Positions 8,218-16,928 of a DNA stretch of 46,239 bases are shown here, piece after piece. Numbering within the stretch: position 1 is the first letter of the stretch; each line of letters starts with the position of its first letter. The stretch spans positions 1 to 46,239 of the forward strand of contig JAJRRA010000063.1 of assembly GCA_024279945.1 (NCBI GenBank). Reading direction: 5' to 3'. Both the position numbers and the translations under genes were made by a program. Under the pieces are notes generated by a model. It ran no database searches. It saw only the letters and a list, made by a program, of their open reading frames with translations, and had not been told where the DNA came from. The stretch comes from Gammaproteobacteria bacterium. GTDB lineage: Bacteria; Pseudomonadota; Gammaproteobacteria; Xanthomonadales; SZUA-36.

Positions 8218-9477
8218 ATGCGCTGGCTGTATACCCTTCTCATCTACCTGACCACGCCGTTGCTTTTCGTGCTGCTGGCAATCCTTGGCCTGCGCAACAG
8301 GGCCTGGCTGCAACACTGGCCACAACGGTTTGGCTACTTTACTCCCCCGCATAAAACCGGGGGCATCGTTGTGCACGCCGTATCGGTGGGTGAAGTCAAT
8401 GTAGCCAGTACCCTGGTAAAAGCCCTGCTGCAGCGTTTTCCAGAGCTGCCCCTGTGCCTGACCACCTTTACGCCTACAGGCTCAGATCGTGCGTGGGATC
8501 TGTTTCATGATGACGTGTTTCACCTGTATGTCCCGCTGGACTTACGGGGGGCTGTAAATCGCTTTTTTGACCACGTTCAACCCCGCCTTCTCATCATCAT
8601 GGAGACCGAGATATGGCCCAACCTTTACTTTGAAGCCAAGCAACGCGATATTCCCATACTGATTGCAAACGCACGTATCTCGGAACGATCCATCCGTGCT
8701 TATAGCCGTTTCAGGCGATTGACCGCCGCAACGCTGCACGCGGTTTCAATCGCGGCACAAAGCAAATCCGATGCAAGCCGCCTGATCGAAATCGGGGCGG
8801 ACGAGGCGCAGATTGAAGTGACCGGTAACCTCAAATTTGACCTGGAACTCCCGACCGACCTGCTGGAGCAGGGCGAGGAAATCCGCCAGTCCTGGGGCAC
8901 AGAGCGTCCCGTCCTGCTGGCCGGCAGCACACACGAGGGAGAAGAAAAGCCCGTTCTGGAAGCATTTCGACAGTTACTCAAACGGTTTCCGCAGGCCTTG
9001 CTGGTTCTGGCGCCCCGTCACCCGGAACGCTTTAGCCGCGCAAGCCGGTTGGCACGGACTTGTGGCTTCACCGTCTGCCTGCACAGCGAATATGCTGATT
9101 GTCCGCCGGGCGCTCAGTGCTTCATTGTCTATGCCATGGGTGAACTCCTTCGCTATTACGCAGCCTGCGATGTGGCCTTCGTGGGCGGAAGCCTGGAGCC
9201 GATTGGTGGACACAACACACTGGAGCCTGCGGCCCTGGCCAAACCTGTGCTGTTTGGCCCTCACACCTTCAATTTCGAAGAGATTTCGAATCAATTACTC
9301 CACGCAGGGGCTGCAATTCGTGTGCACCATGCACGGGACCTGGAGCGGGTTGCTACTCGTCTGTTCCGGCAGCCGGAATTACGTCATCAGATGGGCCACG
9401 CCGGCCTCGAACTGGTCAAAAGCGGCAAAGGCGCGCTGGAACAAACGCTGAAAATCGCAGAAAAGCTGATCACCTGA
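8218..9477 (+). CDS. waaA: 3-deoxy-D-manno-octulosonic acid (Kdo) transferase
   Basis: WaaA (KdtA) transfers Kdo from CMP-Kdo to lipid IVA at the inner membrane. The 419-residue length matches E. coli (425). An N-terminal membrane anchor (residues 1-22) is followed by HAVSVGEVN, the conserved METEIWPNLYFEA, LLAGSTHEGEEK and the C-terminal GGSLEPIGGHNTLEPA, all standard for this GT30 family. The start is the ATG after an A/T-rich stretch; an AGGAG lies rather far (about 17 nt) upstream. It converges on tolC with only 9 nt between stops. Confidence 0.95.
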   Translation: MRWLYTLLIYLTTPLLFVLLAILGLRNRAWLQHWPQRFGYFTPPHKTGGIVVHAVSVGEVNVASTLVKALLQRFPELPLCLTTFTPTGSDRAWDLFHDDVFHLYVPLDLRGAVNRFFDHVQPRLLIIMETEIWPNLYFEAKQRDIPILIANARISERSIRAYSRFRRLTAATLHAVSIAAQSKSDASRLIEIGADEAQIEVTGNLKFDLELPTDLLEQGEEIRQSWGTERPVLLAGSTHEGEEKPVLEAFRQLLKRFPQALLVLAPRHPERFSRASRLARTCGFTVCLHSEYADCPPGAQCFIVYAMGELLRYYAACDVAFVGGSLEPIGGHNTLEPAALAKPVLFGPHTFNFEEISNQLLHAGAAIRVHHARDLERVATRLFRQPELRHQMGHAGLELVKSGKGALEQTLKIAEKLIT

Positions 9478-9486
9478 CGGCGACCA

Positions 9487-10839
9487 TCACTCCAAAAGCT
9501 GGTTAACAACCCTGAGGTCTTCCGAGTTCAGCAATCCCGCTATGCTTTTCAACCGCAGGTGGCGAAGGATATAGGTGTGACGAGCGACCGAGTTGTCACG
9601 TTGTGCCTGGAACTTCCGCTGCTGCGCGATCAGCACATCTACAATGGTGCGTGTACCCACTTCAAAACCAGCCTGTGTCGCCTCCAGTGCACTTTCTGCG
9701 GAAATCCGTGCCTGTTCGAAGGCCTCAACCTCCTGGATGCCTGCGATGATCGCGCGAAAAGCGTTCTGTGTTTCACGCACTGTTGCGCGTTGTACTTGAT
9801 CCAGGTCCTGGCCGGTCGCGTCCATTAGCAAACGAGCCTGGCGAGTGCGGGAACTGACTGCTCCGCCCTGGTAAATTGGAATGTTGAGCTGGAGTTGAAC
9901 GGCCATGTCTTTAACACCCAGGGCAGTGCTGAACAACGGCTCCTGGAAGTCATTGCGAATAATAAACTTGCTGTTTTCAAAGTCACTGTAAGTCGCAACC
10001 AGATCCAGTGTTGGCAGGTGCCCCGATCGGGCGAGCCTGACATTGGAATCGGCAATTTCAACGGCTGCACGGCTGGACAGAACGGCCGGATTGCTTGACA
10101 GCGCAATCTTCACCCAGGTCTCGGCATTGCCTGGGTCCGGTTCAACCAGCGGGAGTACCGGTTGCAAGGTATCGAATTCCTCAAAATACTTGCCGGTCAG
10201 CACTTTGAGCTCTTCCTTGGCATCCGCCAGGTTATTCTTGGCCACGATGGCGCGAGCGCGGGCATTATCGTAACTGGCCCTGGCTTCGTGCACATCGGTC
10301 ACTGCTGTCAGCCCAACCTCGAAACGCTGTTCCGCCTGTTCATATTGCCTTTTCAAGGCCAATTCTTCAGCCTCAGCAAAAGTGACGCCATCGATCAGGT
10401 TCAGCACCAGAAAATAGCTATTGGATACCCGGAGCAGAAAATCCTGAAACGCGACCTGATAAACCGCCTCTGCCTGGGTGATCTGCCCACGCGCTACTGC
10501 TAACTGCTCGTAGTTCGCCTGGCGATACAGGCTTTGTTGCAGCCTCAGCCCGTAATTTCGGGACGCCTTGGTTTTTTCATCGATAAAACCGACTTCGTCA
10601 ATAGTTGTCGTGACATTGCCCTTTGACCAGTTGCCACTGGCGCCCAGTTGAGGCAGCAGGTTCGCCCAGGCCTGGGGCTTGCTCTCAGCGGTGGCCTGGC
10701 GACGATACTCAGCAGCCTGTAATCTCGGGTCACTTTTCAGCGCCAGATCATGTACCCCAATGAGATCAACAGCCATTGCCGCCGGAGAAAGCATCAGGCC
10801 TGAGCATATGATCCACAACGGCTTGAACTTATTTGACAT
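9487..10839 (-). CDS. tolC: TolC family outer-membrane channel protein
   Basis: A 450-residue protein with a signal peptide (cleavage after AMA near residue 23). It has the duplicated TolC layout: two helical/beta repeats, the first with LRLQQSLYRQANYEQLAVAR and the second with VQLQLNIPIYQGGAVSSRTR. TolC trimers form the exit duct for type I secretion and RND pumps. It lies 29 nt after pcm on the same strand, with GGAG upstream of the ATG. The window's RND permease/adaptor pair (35989-40370) has no outer-membrane partner of its own, so this channel could serve it; that is inference. Confidence 0.92.
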   Translation of the reverse strand: MSNKFKPLWIICSGLMLSPAAMAVDLIGVHDLALKSDPRLQAAEYRRQATAESKPQAWANLLPQLGASGNWSKGNVTTTIDEVGFIDEKTKASRNYGLRLQQSLYRQANYEQLAVARGQITQAEAVYQVAFQDFLLRVSNSYFLVLNLIDGVTFAEAEELALKRQYEQAEQRFEVGLTAVTDVHEARASYDNARARAIVAKNNLADAKEELKVLTGKYFEEFDTLQPVLPLVEPDPGNAETWVKIALSSNPAVLSSRAAVEIADSNVRLARSGHLPTLDLVATYSDFENSKFIIRNDFQEPLFSTALGVKDMAVQLQLNIPIYQGGAVSSRTRQARLLMDATGQDLDQVQRATVRETQNAFRAIIAGIQEVEAFEQARISAESALEATQAGFEVGTRTIVDVLIAQQRKFQAQRDNSVARHTYILRHLRLKSIAGLLNSEDLRVVNQLLE

Positions 10840-10868
10840 ACCCCACTCCCAAAGAAATTTACACCCGG

Positions 10869-11528
10869 CTAAAAAACGAATTCTGCCGGCTCTTCTGCAT
10901 TGACCAGCCTTGGCAAATCTGTTTCAAACAGGCTTTCCTCACGCCACTCCGTGACATCCAGGCGGGTCAGCAAACGGACTTCCATGGCGGGTGATTCGCC
11001 GGTGATCACCAACATCCGTCCGCCCGGATTGACCCAGCCGAGAAACTGTTCCGGCACCAGCGGAACGGAGCCGGTAACCACAACAACATCGTGCGCCTGC
11101 TCCGGCTGCCAACCCTGCATCACATCACCCATGAACAATTCAGTGTTTTGGATGCCTTTTTCTTCCAGTCTGGCTTGTGCCAACTCGTGCAACTCTGCAA
11201 AAACCTCAACGCTGACAACACACTTTGCCAGGGAGGCCAGGCAAGCCGTTAGAAAACCACTTCCGGTACCGATTTCCAACACCGTTTCATCCTCGGCCAG
11301 ACTGAGCGCCTGTAACACACGGCCCTCAATATTCGGCCGCATCATTACCTGCCCCATCCCCAGGGGAATCGCCATATCCGCAAACGCCAGTTTGCGATAT
11401 TTCACCGGCACAAAATCTTCCCGGCGAATGGTTTCCAGCACAGACAATACCCTGCTATCGAGTACCTCCCAGGGTCGAATTTGCTGCTCCACCATATTGA
11501 AGCGCGCACGCTCAAAATTCATACTCAT
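10869..11528 (-). CDS. pcm: protein-L-isoaspartate O-methyltransferase family protein
   Basis: A 219-residue SAM-dependent methyltransferase of the PCMT family, which methylates isoaspartyl residues to start their repair. The SAM motif I is EIGTGSG (85-91). N-terminal features RREDFVPVKYRKLAFAD and IPLGMGQVMMRP match the family region that contacts the isoaspartate. The start has GGAG 9 nt upstream. It is the first gene of a pair with tolC. Members placed next to tolC may have diverged from classical Pcm, so the exact substrate is less certain than the fold. Confidence 0.85.
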   Translation of the reverse strand: MSMNFERARFNMVEQQIRPWEVLDSRVLSVLETIRREDFVPVKYRKLAFADMAIPLGMGQVMMRPNIEGRVLQALSLAEDETVLEIGTGSGFLTACLASLAKCVVSVEVFAELHELAQARLEEKGIQNTELFMGDVMQGWQPEQAHDVVVVTGSVPLVPEQFLGWVNPGGRMLVITGESPAMEVRLLTRLDVTEWREESLFETDLPRLVNAEEPAEFVF

Positions 11529-11843
11529 TGTTTAGTTCTCCGGCCAGCGTTGATTCAATACCAGCCTTCAAGGTTAAGGCTTTAGGAGCATTGCATCAAG
11601 CGAAAGAATGCGCGTATCAGCGCCCCGGATTAAGTGCCATTAGTCACACAGACAACTGGAAACTCATAGCCCGGACCTGCGGACCGCAAATGTGCAAAAT
11701 TTGGCCAAATCAGCCTTTCAGGGCTAATATGACCACCTCACTTCACTCGATTGTTGATTTCAGGTCTTATATTGATGTTTTCAGTTCAATTTCAATGAAA
11801 AAGATAAGCAAATTTTTGCAAGCATTTAACAAGTATCCCGGTC
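11529..11843. other. intergenic region before the ECF sigma gene
   Basis: A 315-nt divergent spacer between pcm and the sigma factor gene. It must hold promoters for both. The half nearest the sigma gene (about 11720-11835) is AT-rich. I see no RNA gene, no clear intrinsic terminator and no convincing coding frame. Confidence 0.5.
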
Positions 11844-12371
11844 ATGGTTAATGAATCGGACCGTCATGCAAGATTTAATGAGCTTGCGAAAAACTATGGT
11901 GCTGATCTGTATCGGTATGCAATGTGGATTTGTGGAAACGATGCGTTGGCCAAAGACCTGGTTCAGGAGACCTATTTACGGGCCTGGAAAGCGCTGGACA
12001 AATTGAATGATATCGCTGCGGCCAAGAGCTGGATGATCACTATTTTACGCCGGGAGTATGCCAGAACTTTCGAGCGCAAGGTTCCAAAATTCACCGATGT
12101 GGAAACCGTAGTGATCCCTGAGGACAGTGAGCTTGAACCGGACGACCGCGCCGAAATCAAGCTGCTGCGCGAGAGCATCATGGAACTGGCGCCGAAGTAC
12201 AGGGAACCTCTGCTGCTGCAGGTGGTTCTGGGACACAGTTGTCAGGAAATTTCAGATCAACTGGGAATCAGTAAGAGCGCCGTAATGACACAACTTTTTC
12301 GGGCGCGCGAGCAGTTGAAATCAAGACTGCGAAAAGATGGAGTAACAGCTAATGTCCATGAACTTTTCTGA
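11844..12371 (+). CDS. ECF-type RNA polymerase sigma factor
   Basis: A 175-residue sigma-70 family protein with only regions 2 and 4. Region 2 includes KDLVQETYLRAWKAL (38-52); region 4 is the helix-turn-helix SCQEISDQLGISKSAVMTQL (131-150). It directs RNA polymerase to a small stress regulon. The next gene overlaps its 3' end by 20 nt and encodes a DUF3379 membrane protein, the usual place for an anti-sigma partner. No ribosome-binding site is clear before the ATG; the start fits the family length. The inducing signal is not known. Confidence 0.88.
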   Translation: MVNESDRHARFNELAKNYGADLYRYAMWICGNDALAKDLVQETYLRAWKALDKLNDIAAAKSWMITILRREYARTFERKVPKFTDVETVVIPEDSELEPDDRAEIKLLRESIMELAPKYREPLLLQVVLGHSCQEISDQLGISKSAVMTQLFRAREQLKSRLRKDGVTANVHELF

Positions 12372-13083
12372 GTTCATTCGTCAATTGGGAGCGGAACCCC
12401 GCAGCCAGGATCCGGAGTTTCTGCGCGCCCGTCAGTCAGTGCCGGAATTTCGCCGGGCAGCTGAAGAAGCTGATATTTTTGAAGAAAAACTGACCCGAGC
12501 GATGGATTTGCAGTTACCCGAAGGCATGATGGATAGCATCCTGCAAATCAGCCACACCCCTTCATCAGACACAGCGGCTGCCGCCAGGCCCCGGTGGCGG
12601 TCATTGGCGCTGGCCGCCGGCGTTCTGATTGCTGTCGGCGCGGCCGGCATTAGCTGGAACATGAACCGGGGGTGGGACAGTGTCGATGACTACCTGGTTG
12701 ACCACTACCAGCACGATGGTCCCGGTCTGCTTGCGCTCGCCGGCGAGAAAACCAGCGAAGATGTCCAGGCGTTTTTTACCCGGTTCAATGTCAAAGCATC
12801 TTCCGAGCTGACACAGATTGTCTCCGTCATCAAGTACTGTCCTACTCCGGATGGCAAGGGTGTGCATATGGTCCTGAATACAAAAGATGGGCCGGTGACG
12901 GTTATCTATATGCCTGCTACAGAAGTCAGTGATCGTGAGACGCTTGAATTTGATGGCATGCAGGCTATGCTGCTCACCCTGGAAAAAGGCTCTGCCGTCA
13001 TCATTGGATCCGAGTCGCAGAGCATTTCGGCCCTCTATTCGGTTATCCATGATTCCATCATTCCTGAGTTCAGCAACGCTTGA
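12352..13083 (+). CDS. DUF3379-type membrane protein, putative anti-sigma factor
   Basis: A 243-residue protein with a roughly 80-residue cytoplasmic N-terminus, one transmembrane helix (about 83-103, SLALAAGVLIAVGAAGISW) and a periplasmic C-terminal domain of about 135 residues. This is the topology of anti-sigma factors: the N-terminus holds the sigma factor and the outer domain senses. The fold resembles DUF3379 proteins found beside ECF sigma genes in gammaproteobacteria. The start overlaps the sigma gene by 20 nt, with GGAG 9 nt upstream. No classical zinc anti-sigma HXXXCXXC motif is present. Anti-sigma activity is inferred from context. Confidence 0.75.
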   Translation: MSMNFSEFIRQLGAEPRSQDPEFLRARQSVPEFRRAAEEADIFEEKLTRAMDLQLPEGMMDSILQISHTPSSDTAAAARPRWRSLALAAGVLIAVGAAGISWNMNRGWDSVDDYLVDHYQHDGPGLLALAGEKTSEDVQAFFTRFNVKASSELTQIVSVIKYCPTPDGKGVHMVLNTKDGPVTVIYMPATEVSDRETLEFDGMQAMLLTLEKGSAVIIGSESQSISALYSVIHDSIIPEFSNA

Positions 13084-13146
13084 CCGGATTGTCTCTACTT
13101 TCCTAAAATCGTTTTCGGCCTCTGAAAATCTGGTATCTTGCTGATC

Positions 13147-14148
13147 ATGATCAGTCTAATAACCACCCGGACCAGGATTCTTTGGATCGGTATTCCTTCG
13201 GTGTTGCTTGTGCTCTGCGCCGTGATGATGCTCTGGCTTAATCACGAGCCTCCTCTTTTCAACCCCATTGCGCGAGCGACCGTCTATGCCCAGGAGCATG
13301 GCCAACAGGTCGTCACCGGATACACGACCACCGCCACCCAGATCGAAATCGTTGATGTGTTGCTTAATAAGCGCGGCGGATACCTGTCCAATGACATCCT
13401 GCCGCCCTGGGTTTTTCTGGACAATGTTCCAAACTGGGAGTTTGGCGTTTTAACCCTGGTGCGGGATCTGGCGCGCGTGCTGAGGAACGACTTCAGCCGC
13501 TCCCAGACTCAATCCACAGAGGACCAGGACCTGGCCCAGGCAGAACCCTTGTTTAACTATGACAGCGCACGCTGGCTTCCGCCGGACTCCGAAGGGCGCT
13601 ATCGCAAAGCTGCGCAAGCCACGCAGCGTTACCTGGTCCGCCTGTCTTCCCCAACCACGCCCGAAGCACAGTTTTTCGCCCGCGCCGATAACCTGACTGA
13701 CTGGCTGGCGGTGGTGGAAAAGCGGCTTGGTTCGCTGTCACAACGTCTTTCAGCCAGCGTCGGTCAGGTGCGGCTCAACACCGACTTATCCGATGATCCG
13801 GACGCTCGCCAGTCCACTGCTTCACCTGAGTTGCAGGAGGTCAAGACGCCGTGGACCCAGGTTGATGACATTTTTTACGAATCCCGCGGTTACTCCTGGG
13901 CTCTGGTGCATGTCCTCAATGCGATGGAAGTAGACTTTGAGGAAGTGCTCCGCAAGAAAAATGCACTGGTCAGCTTCCGCCAGATCATCCGCGAACTCAA
14001 AGCCACCCAGGAACCTCTGCACAGCCCGATGGTGCTCAACGGCAGTCAATTTGGCCTTTTCGCCAACCATTCCCTGATTCTGGCCAATTACATCGCCCGC
14101 GCCAATGCGGCCATCATCGACCTGCGGAACCTGTTGCAGCAAGGGTGA
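13147..14148 (+). CDS. DUF2333 family protein
   Basis: A 333-residue protein with one N-terminal transmembrane helix (about residues 9-30) and a large periplasmic part. Features such as VLLNKRGGYLSNDILPPWVF, WEFGVLTLVRDLARVLRNDF and the later AALxx-free stretch FYESRGYSWALVHVLNAM are typical of DUF2333 proteins, which have no established function. The ATG at 13147 was chosen over an upstream TTG. Its stop overlaps the start of the AmpD-like amidase gene (GTGA), which suggests a link with cell-wall metabolism, but only by context. Confidence 0.8.
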   Translation: MISLITTRTRILWIGIPSVLLVLCAVMMLWLNHEPPLFNPIARATVYAQEHGQQVVTGYTTTATQIEIVDVLLNKRGGYLSNDILPPWVFLDNVPNWEFGVLTLVRDLARVLRNDFSRSQTQSTEDQDLAQAEPLFNYDSARWLPPDSEGRYRKAAQATQRYLVRLSSPTTPEAQFFARADNLTDWLAVVEKRLGSLSQRLSASVGQVRLNTDLSDDPDARQSTASPELQEVKTPWTQVDDIFYESRGYSWALVHVLNAMEVDFEEVLRKKNALVSFRQIIRELKATQEPLHSPMVLNGSQFGLFANHSLILANYIARANAAIIDLRNLLQQG

Positions 14149-14705
14149 CTGGACTCGTTATTCACCAGGCCCATTTGCCCTATGCGGGGCAGCTTGATCC
14201 GCGTGAGGCCGATGATATCGACCTGGTGGTCATTCATTGCACGGAACTTCCCGACCTGGCCACCGCACGGGAGTTTAGCTTGCGAATTCACTACCCGGAG
14301 TCCGGGACAGGCCATTGCGGACATTACTACATCGACCGTGACGGCCGCGTTGAACAATGGATACCTCCTGACCGTGTTGCCCATCACGTACGCGGCTTCA
14401 ATCAGCGAAGTCTGGGTATCGAACTGATTAACCGGGGACGCTATCCCCATTGGCTTCATTCCAACCGGCAGGCCATGACTGAAAACTATGCAGCGGAACA
14501 GATCACCAGCCTGCTCCATCTGTTGACTATATTGTGTCGTGCAAACAAGGGGCTGCGGTGGATCGCAGGCCATGAACAGCTTGACCGTGAAAAGGTCCCC
14601 GCCACCGACAATCCCCACCTGCAGGTCTGTCGCAAGCGTGATCCCGGCCCGCTTTTCCCGTGGGAAAAAGTGCTGCGCACGATCCCGCTGAAAGCCTACC
14701 GCTAA
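14145..14705 (+). CDS. AmpD-like N-acetylmuramoyl-L-alanine amidase
   Basis: A 186-residue zinc amidase (Amidase_2/PGRP fold) without a signal peptide, so probably cytoplasmic, like AmpD, which cleaves the peptide from anhydro-muropeptides during wall recycling. Zinc-site elements are VVIHCTEL, AGHEQLDRE and the C-terminal KRDPGPLFPW (K-x-DPGP motif of AmpD). HYYIDRDGRVEQW is also characteristic. The N-terminus is shorter than classic AmpD, so the symbol is not assigned firmly. The GTG start overlaps the DUF2333 stop by 4 nt. It converges on the DUF2845 gene with a 14-nt gap. Confidence 0.85.
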   Translation: MTGLVIHQAHLPYAGQLDPREADDIDLVVIHCTELPDLATAREFSLRIHYPESGTGHCGHYYIDRDGRVEQWIPPDRVAHHVRGFNQRSLGIELINRGRYPHWLHSNRQAMTENYAAEQITSLLHLLTILCRANKGLRWIAGHEQLDREKVPATDNPHLQVCRKRDPGPLFPWEKVLRTIPLKAYR

Positions 14706-14719
14706 CGCAGCGCGGTCCG

Positions 14720-15157
14720 CTATCGTCGACCGGTATTTATCGCCACAATGCGACCTTTATGAATGAGCACAATTTGTTCCAGTTGCCGGGAGCTCTTTTT
14801 GTAATACCAACGCTCGACCCGAAGCTTTTTCTGTCCTCCCTGCACCCGCAGGTTTTCATATCCTCTGTCCTTATAGCGAGGTTCTCCGCAGCGTTGCAAC
14901 AACTCAGCGGGGGAATCTCCGGTGCGAACTACTTTCCGCCCACAGCGAAAACTATCGGCAATGGCCGGGTCAACAAACATCGACAGCAACAGGAAACCGG
15001 CGATGAAGACTGGCTGTTGCCAGCCCCTGAATCTGCCGCTTTTCCCGGTGTTTGTTAAGACCCCGTTTTGCATACCGTCAGTGTAGTCCCGAGAATTGGG
15101 CGATCCGATAGGAAAAACACCCGGAACACTGTAAGAACCTGCTGGTGTAAAATACAT
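14720..15157 (-). CDS. DUF2845 domain protein, secreted
   Basis: A small periplasmic protein of the DUF2845 type: after a hydrophobic export segment (GFLLLSMFVDPAIADS) come FRCGRKVVRTGDSPAELLQRCGEP, shown here as its two conserved parts FRCG and LLQRCGEP, and a C-terminal beta-rich RVERWYYKKSSRQLEQIV. The full frame has AGGA 7 nt before ATG 15157, but this places the signal segment about 50 residues in. ATG 15073 would give a 118-residue protein with a more normal signal peptide. The function of the family is unknown to me. It is divergent from the next gene. Confidence 0.7.
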   Translation of the reverse strand: MYFTPAGSYSVPGVFPIGSPNSRDYTDGMQNGVLTNTGKSGRFRGWQQPVFIAGFLLLSMFVDPAIADSFRCGRKVVRTGDSPAELLQRCGEPRYKDRGYENLRVQGGQKKLRVERWYYKKSSRQLEQIVLIHKGRIVAINTGRR

Positions 15158-15190
15158 TTTTTAGTCCTGTTTGATTGAAGGTCACACGAA

Positions 15191-15523
15191 GTGAAAATGA
15201 ACAAGACCCTTATTTTTAACCACGCAACAAGTACCGTTATCGTGACGCTCGCCCTCCTGGTGGCGCTGCCTGCATATGCTGCTGGCAGCCGAAGTGATCG
15301 CCAGCAGGCCAGACTCGATGCTGCCTGTGAGGCAGCCCGGGAAAAAAACCTAAGCCCGCTGCGGGCGGGCTATGTTGAAGAATGCATTGATAACAAGCAA
15401 CGTCCTGATCGGGCAGCCTGTGAGCGGTTTTATGCAGACTTCGGCAACCAGTCCGGTCGCCGGGCAGCATTGTTCTACGACCTGCCCGAATGTGTCAAAG
15501 CTTTTGAATACAGACAGAAGTAG
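15191..15523 (+). CDS. hypothetical small periplasmic protein, four cysteines
   Basis: A 110-residue protein with a signal peptide (hydrophobic VIVTLALLVALPAYAA, cleavage near residue 31) and a charged helical mature part. The mature chain has four cysteines (DAAC, VEEC, RAAC, LPEC), which could form two disulfides in the periplasm. The GTG start has GAAGG 9 nt upstream; an ATG two codons later is possible. I recognise no family. It ends 4 nt before the hotdog-like gene and may be co-transcribed with it. Confidence 0.65.
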   Translation: MKMNKTLIFNHATSTVIVTLALLVALPAYAAGSRSDRQQARLDAACEAAREKNLSPLRAGYVEECIDNKQRPDRAACERFYADFGNQSGRRAALFYDLPECVKAFEYRQK

Positions 15524-15527
15524 GCCT

Positions 15528-16238
15528 GTGAGTACTTTCCTGATTGATCGCCGCTTTTGCGGACCACCCGAATCCGGCCACGGCGGTTACGTGGCAGGCT
15601 GTCTGGCTGACCATATTGACGGACCCGCCCGCATCCGTTTGCTCAAGCCACCACCGCTGGAAACCCCCATGGAGATCATCAAAACCGGGGAAGGAGCGGA
15701 GCTTTTTTGTCGTGGTGATGTATATGCCCGAGCCTGGCCCAGTGATTTTGAGGCGGACGCTCCGGTTGCGCCTTCGCTGGATGAAGCACGCGCCATGAGC
15801 GAGAATTTTGCGGGTTTTAATAACCACGCTTTCGCTACCTGCTTCGGCTGCGGACCGGACCGGCACAAGGGCAGCGGTATGAGAATATTTGCGGGTTATG
15901 CAGCAGGCTCGGCACAGGTTGCGGCGCCCTGGCAACCCGACCGCTCGCTCGGTGACAAAGACGGTTGGGTTTTTCCCCGCTTCATCTGGTCGGCCCTGGA
16001 TTGCGCCGGCGCCTGGTCATTCATGGAATCAACCGGATCCCCCGCCCTGCTGGGTGAATTCTCGGTGCGCATTGATGGTCCGGTTTTCACCGGCCGCGAG
16101 TACATTATCACCGGTTGGGAGATTCGCCGTGACGGCCGCAAACACCGCACCGGCACGGCAGTTTATACTGCAGAGGGCGAACTCCTGGCGGTTTCCCGGG
16201 CCACCTGGTTTGATATCGACCCGAATTACCTGGCTTGA
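15528..16238 (+). CDS. hotdog-fold thioesterase-like protein
   Basis: A 236-residue soluble protein. The centre has HAFATCFGCGPDRHKGSGMR, a cysteine-rich motif seen in PaaI-related hotdog proteins. It is followed by WSALDCAGAWSF, the position of the hotdog central helix, and by LGEFSVRIDGPVFTGREYII, a typical hotdog strand pair. Such proteins often hydrolyse acyl-CoA thioesters, but the catalytic residue cannot be assigned with confidence. The GTG start is chosen because a longer frame overlaps the upstream gene. It converges on the response regulator gene with a 6-nt gap. Confidence 0.65.
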   Translation: MSTFLIDRRFCGPPESGHGGYVAGCLADHIDGPARIRLLKPPPLETPMEIIKTGEGAELFCRGDVYARAWPSDFEADAPVAPSLDEARAMSENFAGFNNHAFATCFGCGPDRHKGSGMRIFAGYAAGSAQVAAPWQPDRSLGDKDGWVFPRFIWSALDCAGAWSFMESTGSPALLGEFSVRIDGPVFTGREYIITGWEIRRDGRKHRTGTAVYTAEGELLAVSRATWFDIDPNYLA

Positions 16239-16244
16239 TGCGGA

Positions 16245-16928
16245 TTAGCCGGCATAGCGATAGCCCAATCCATACACCGACTCAAGCAGTTCGGTCTCTG
16301 CGCCGGCCCGGGATAACTTTTTACGCAGATTCTTTATGTGGGTGTCTACCGCACGGTCACTGACGATTCGGTAATCCGAATACATTTCGTTCATCAACTG
16401 ATCACGAGAGAATACCCGGCCGGGCTGGCTGGTCAGCGTCTTGAGCAAGGAAAACTCCACCGGGGTCAGCTGTAATTTTTTTCCATTCAGTTCGGCCGTA
16501 TGCATGGCCTCGTCCATTATCAATCCGTTGAGCTGCCCGGCATCCAAGCCTGATGCTGAGCGCCTCAGAACGGCCTTGACCCGGGCGACCACTTCACGCG
16601 GTGAGAAGGGCTTGCAAATATAATCGTCCGCGCCAAGCTCCAGGCCCAGCAGGCGATCCAGCTCTTCCACACGGGCCGTAATCATGATGATTGGCACCGC
16701 GCTTTGCGCCCTCAGCCGTTTGCATACCTCAATGCCATCCATACCCGGCAACATCAAATCCAGTAATATCAGGTCAGGGGAATGGCTCTCTACCCACTCC
16801 AGCACCAGGTCACCTCGGGAAAGATGTGAGGTGTTGAATCCGCCCTGCTGGTGCAGGTAGTCCGACAGCAAAGCGGCAATCTTGGGTTCGTCTTCAACGA
16901 TCAGAATGTGTTGTTCAAAAAAATCCAT
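16245..16928 (-). CDS. OmpR-family response regulator (BaeR-like)
   Basis: A 227-residue two-domain regulator. The receiver domain has the acidic pair in VEDE, the phosphoacceptor D57 in LILLDLMLPG and the conserved lysine in ICKPFSP. The C-terminal winged helix ends in RAVDTHIKNLRKKL and VYGLGYRYAG, typical of OmpR/PhoB proteins that bind direct repeats. It starts right after the stop of the histidine kinase gene (no gap). The pair is divergent from a Spy-like gene, the same pairing as BaeSR and spy in E. coli, so an envelope-stress role is likely. Confidence 0.9.
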   Translation of the reverse strand: MDFFEQHILIVEDEPKIAALLSDYLHQQGGFNTSHLSRGDLVLEWVESHSPDLILLDLMLPGMDGIEVCKRLRAQSAVPIIMITARVEELDRLLGLELGADDYICKPFSPREVVARVKAVLRRSASGLDAGQLNGLIMDEAMHTAELNGKKLQLTPVEFSLLKTLTSQPGRVFSRDQLMNEMYSDYRIVSDRAVDTHIKNLRKKLSRAGAETELLESVYGLGYRYAG

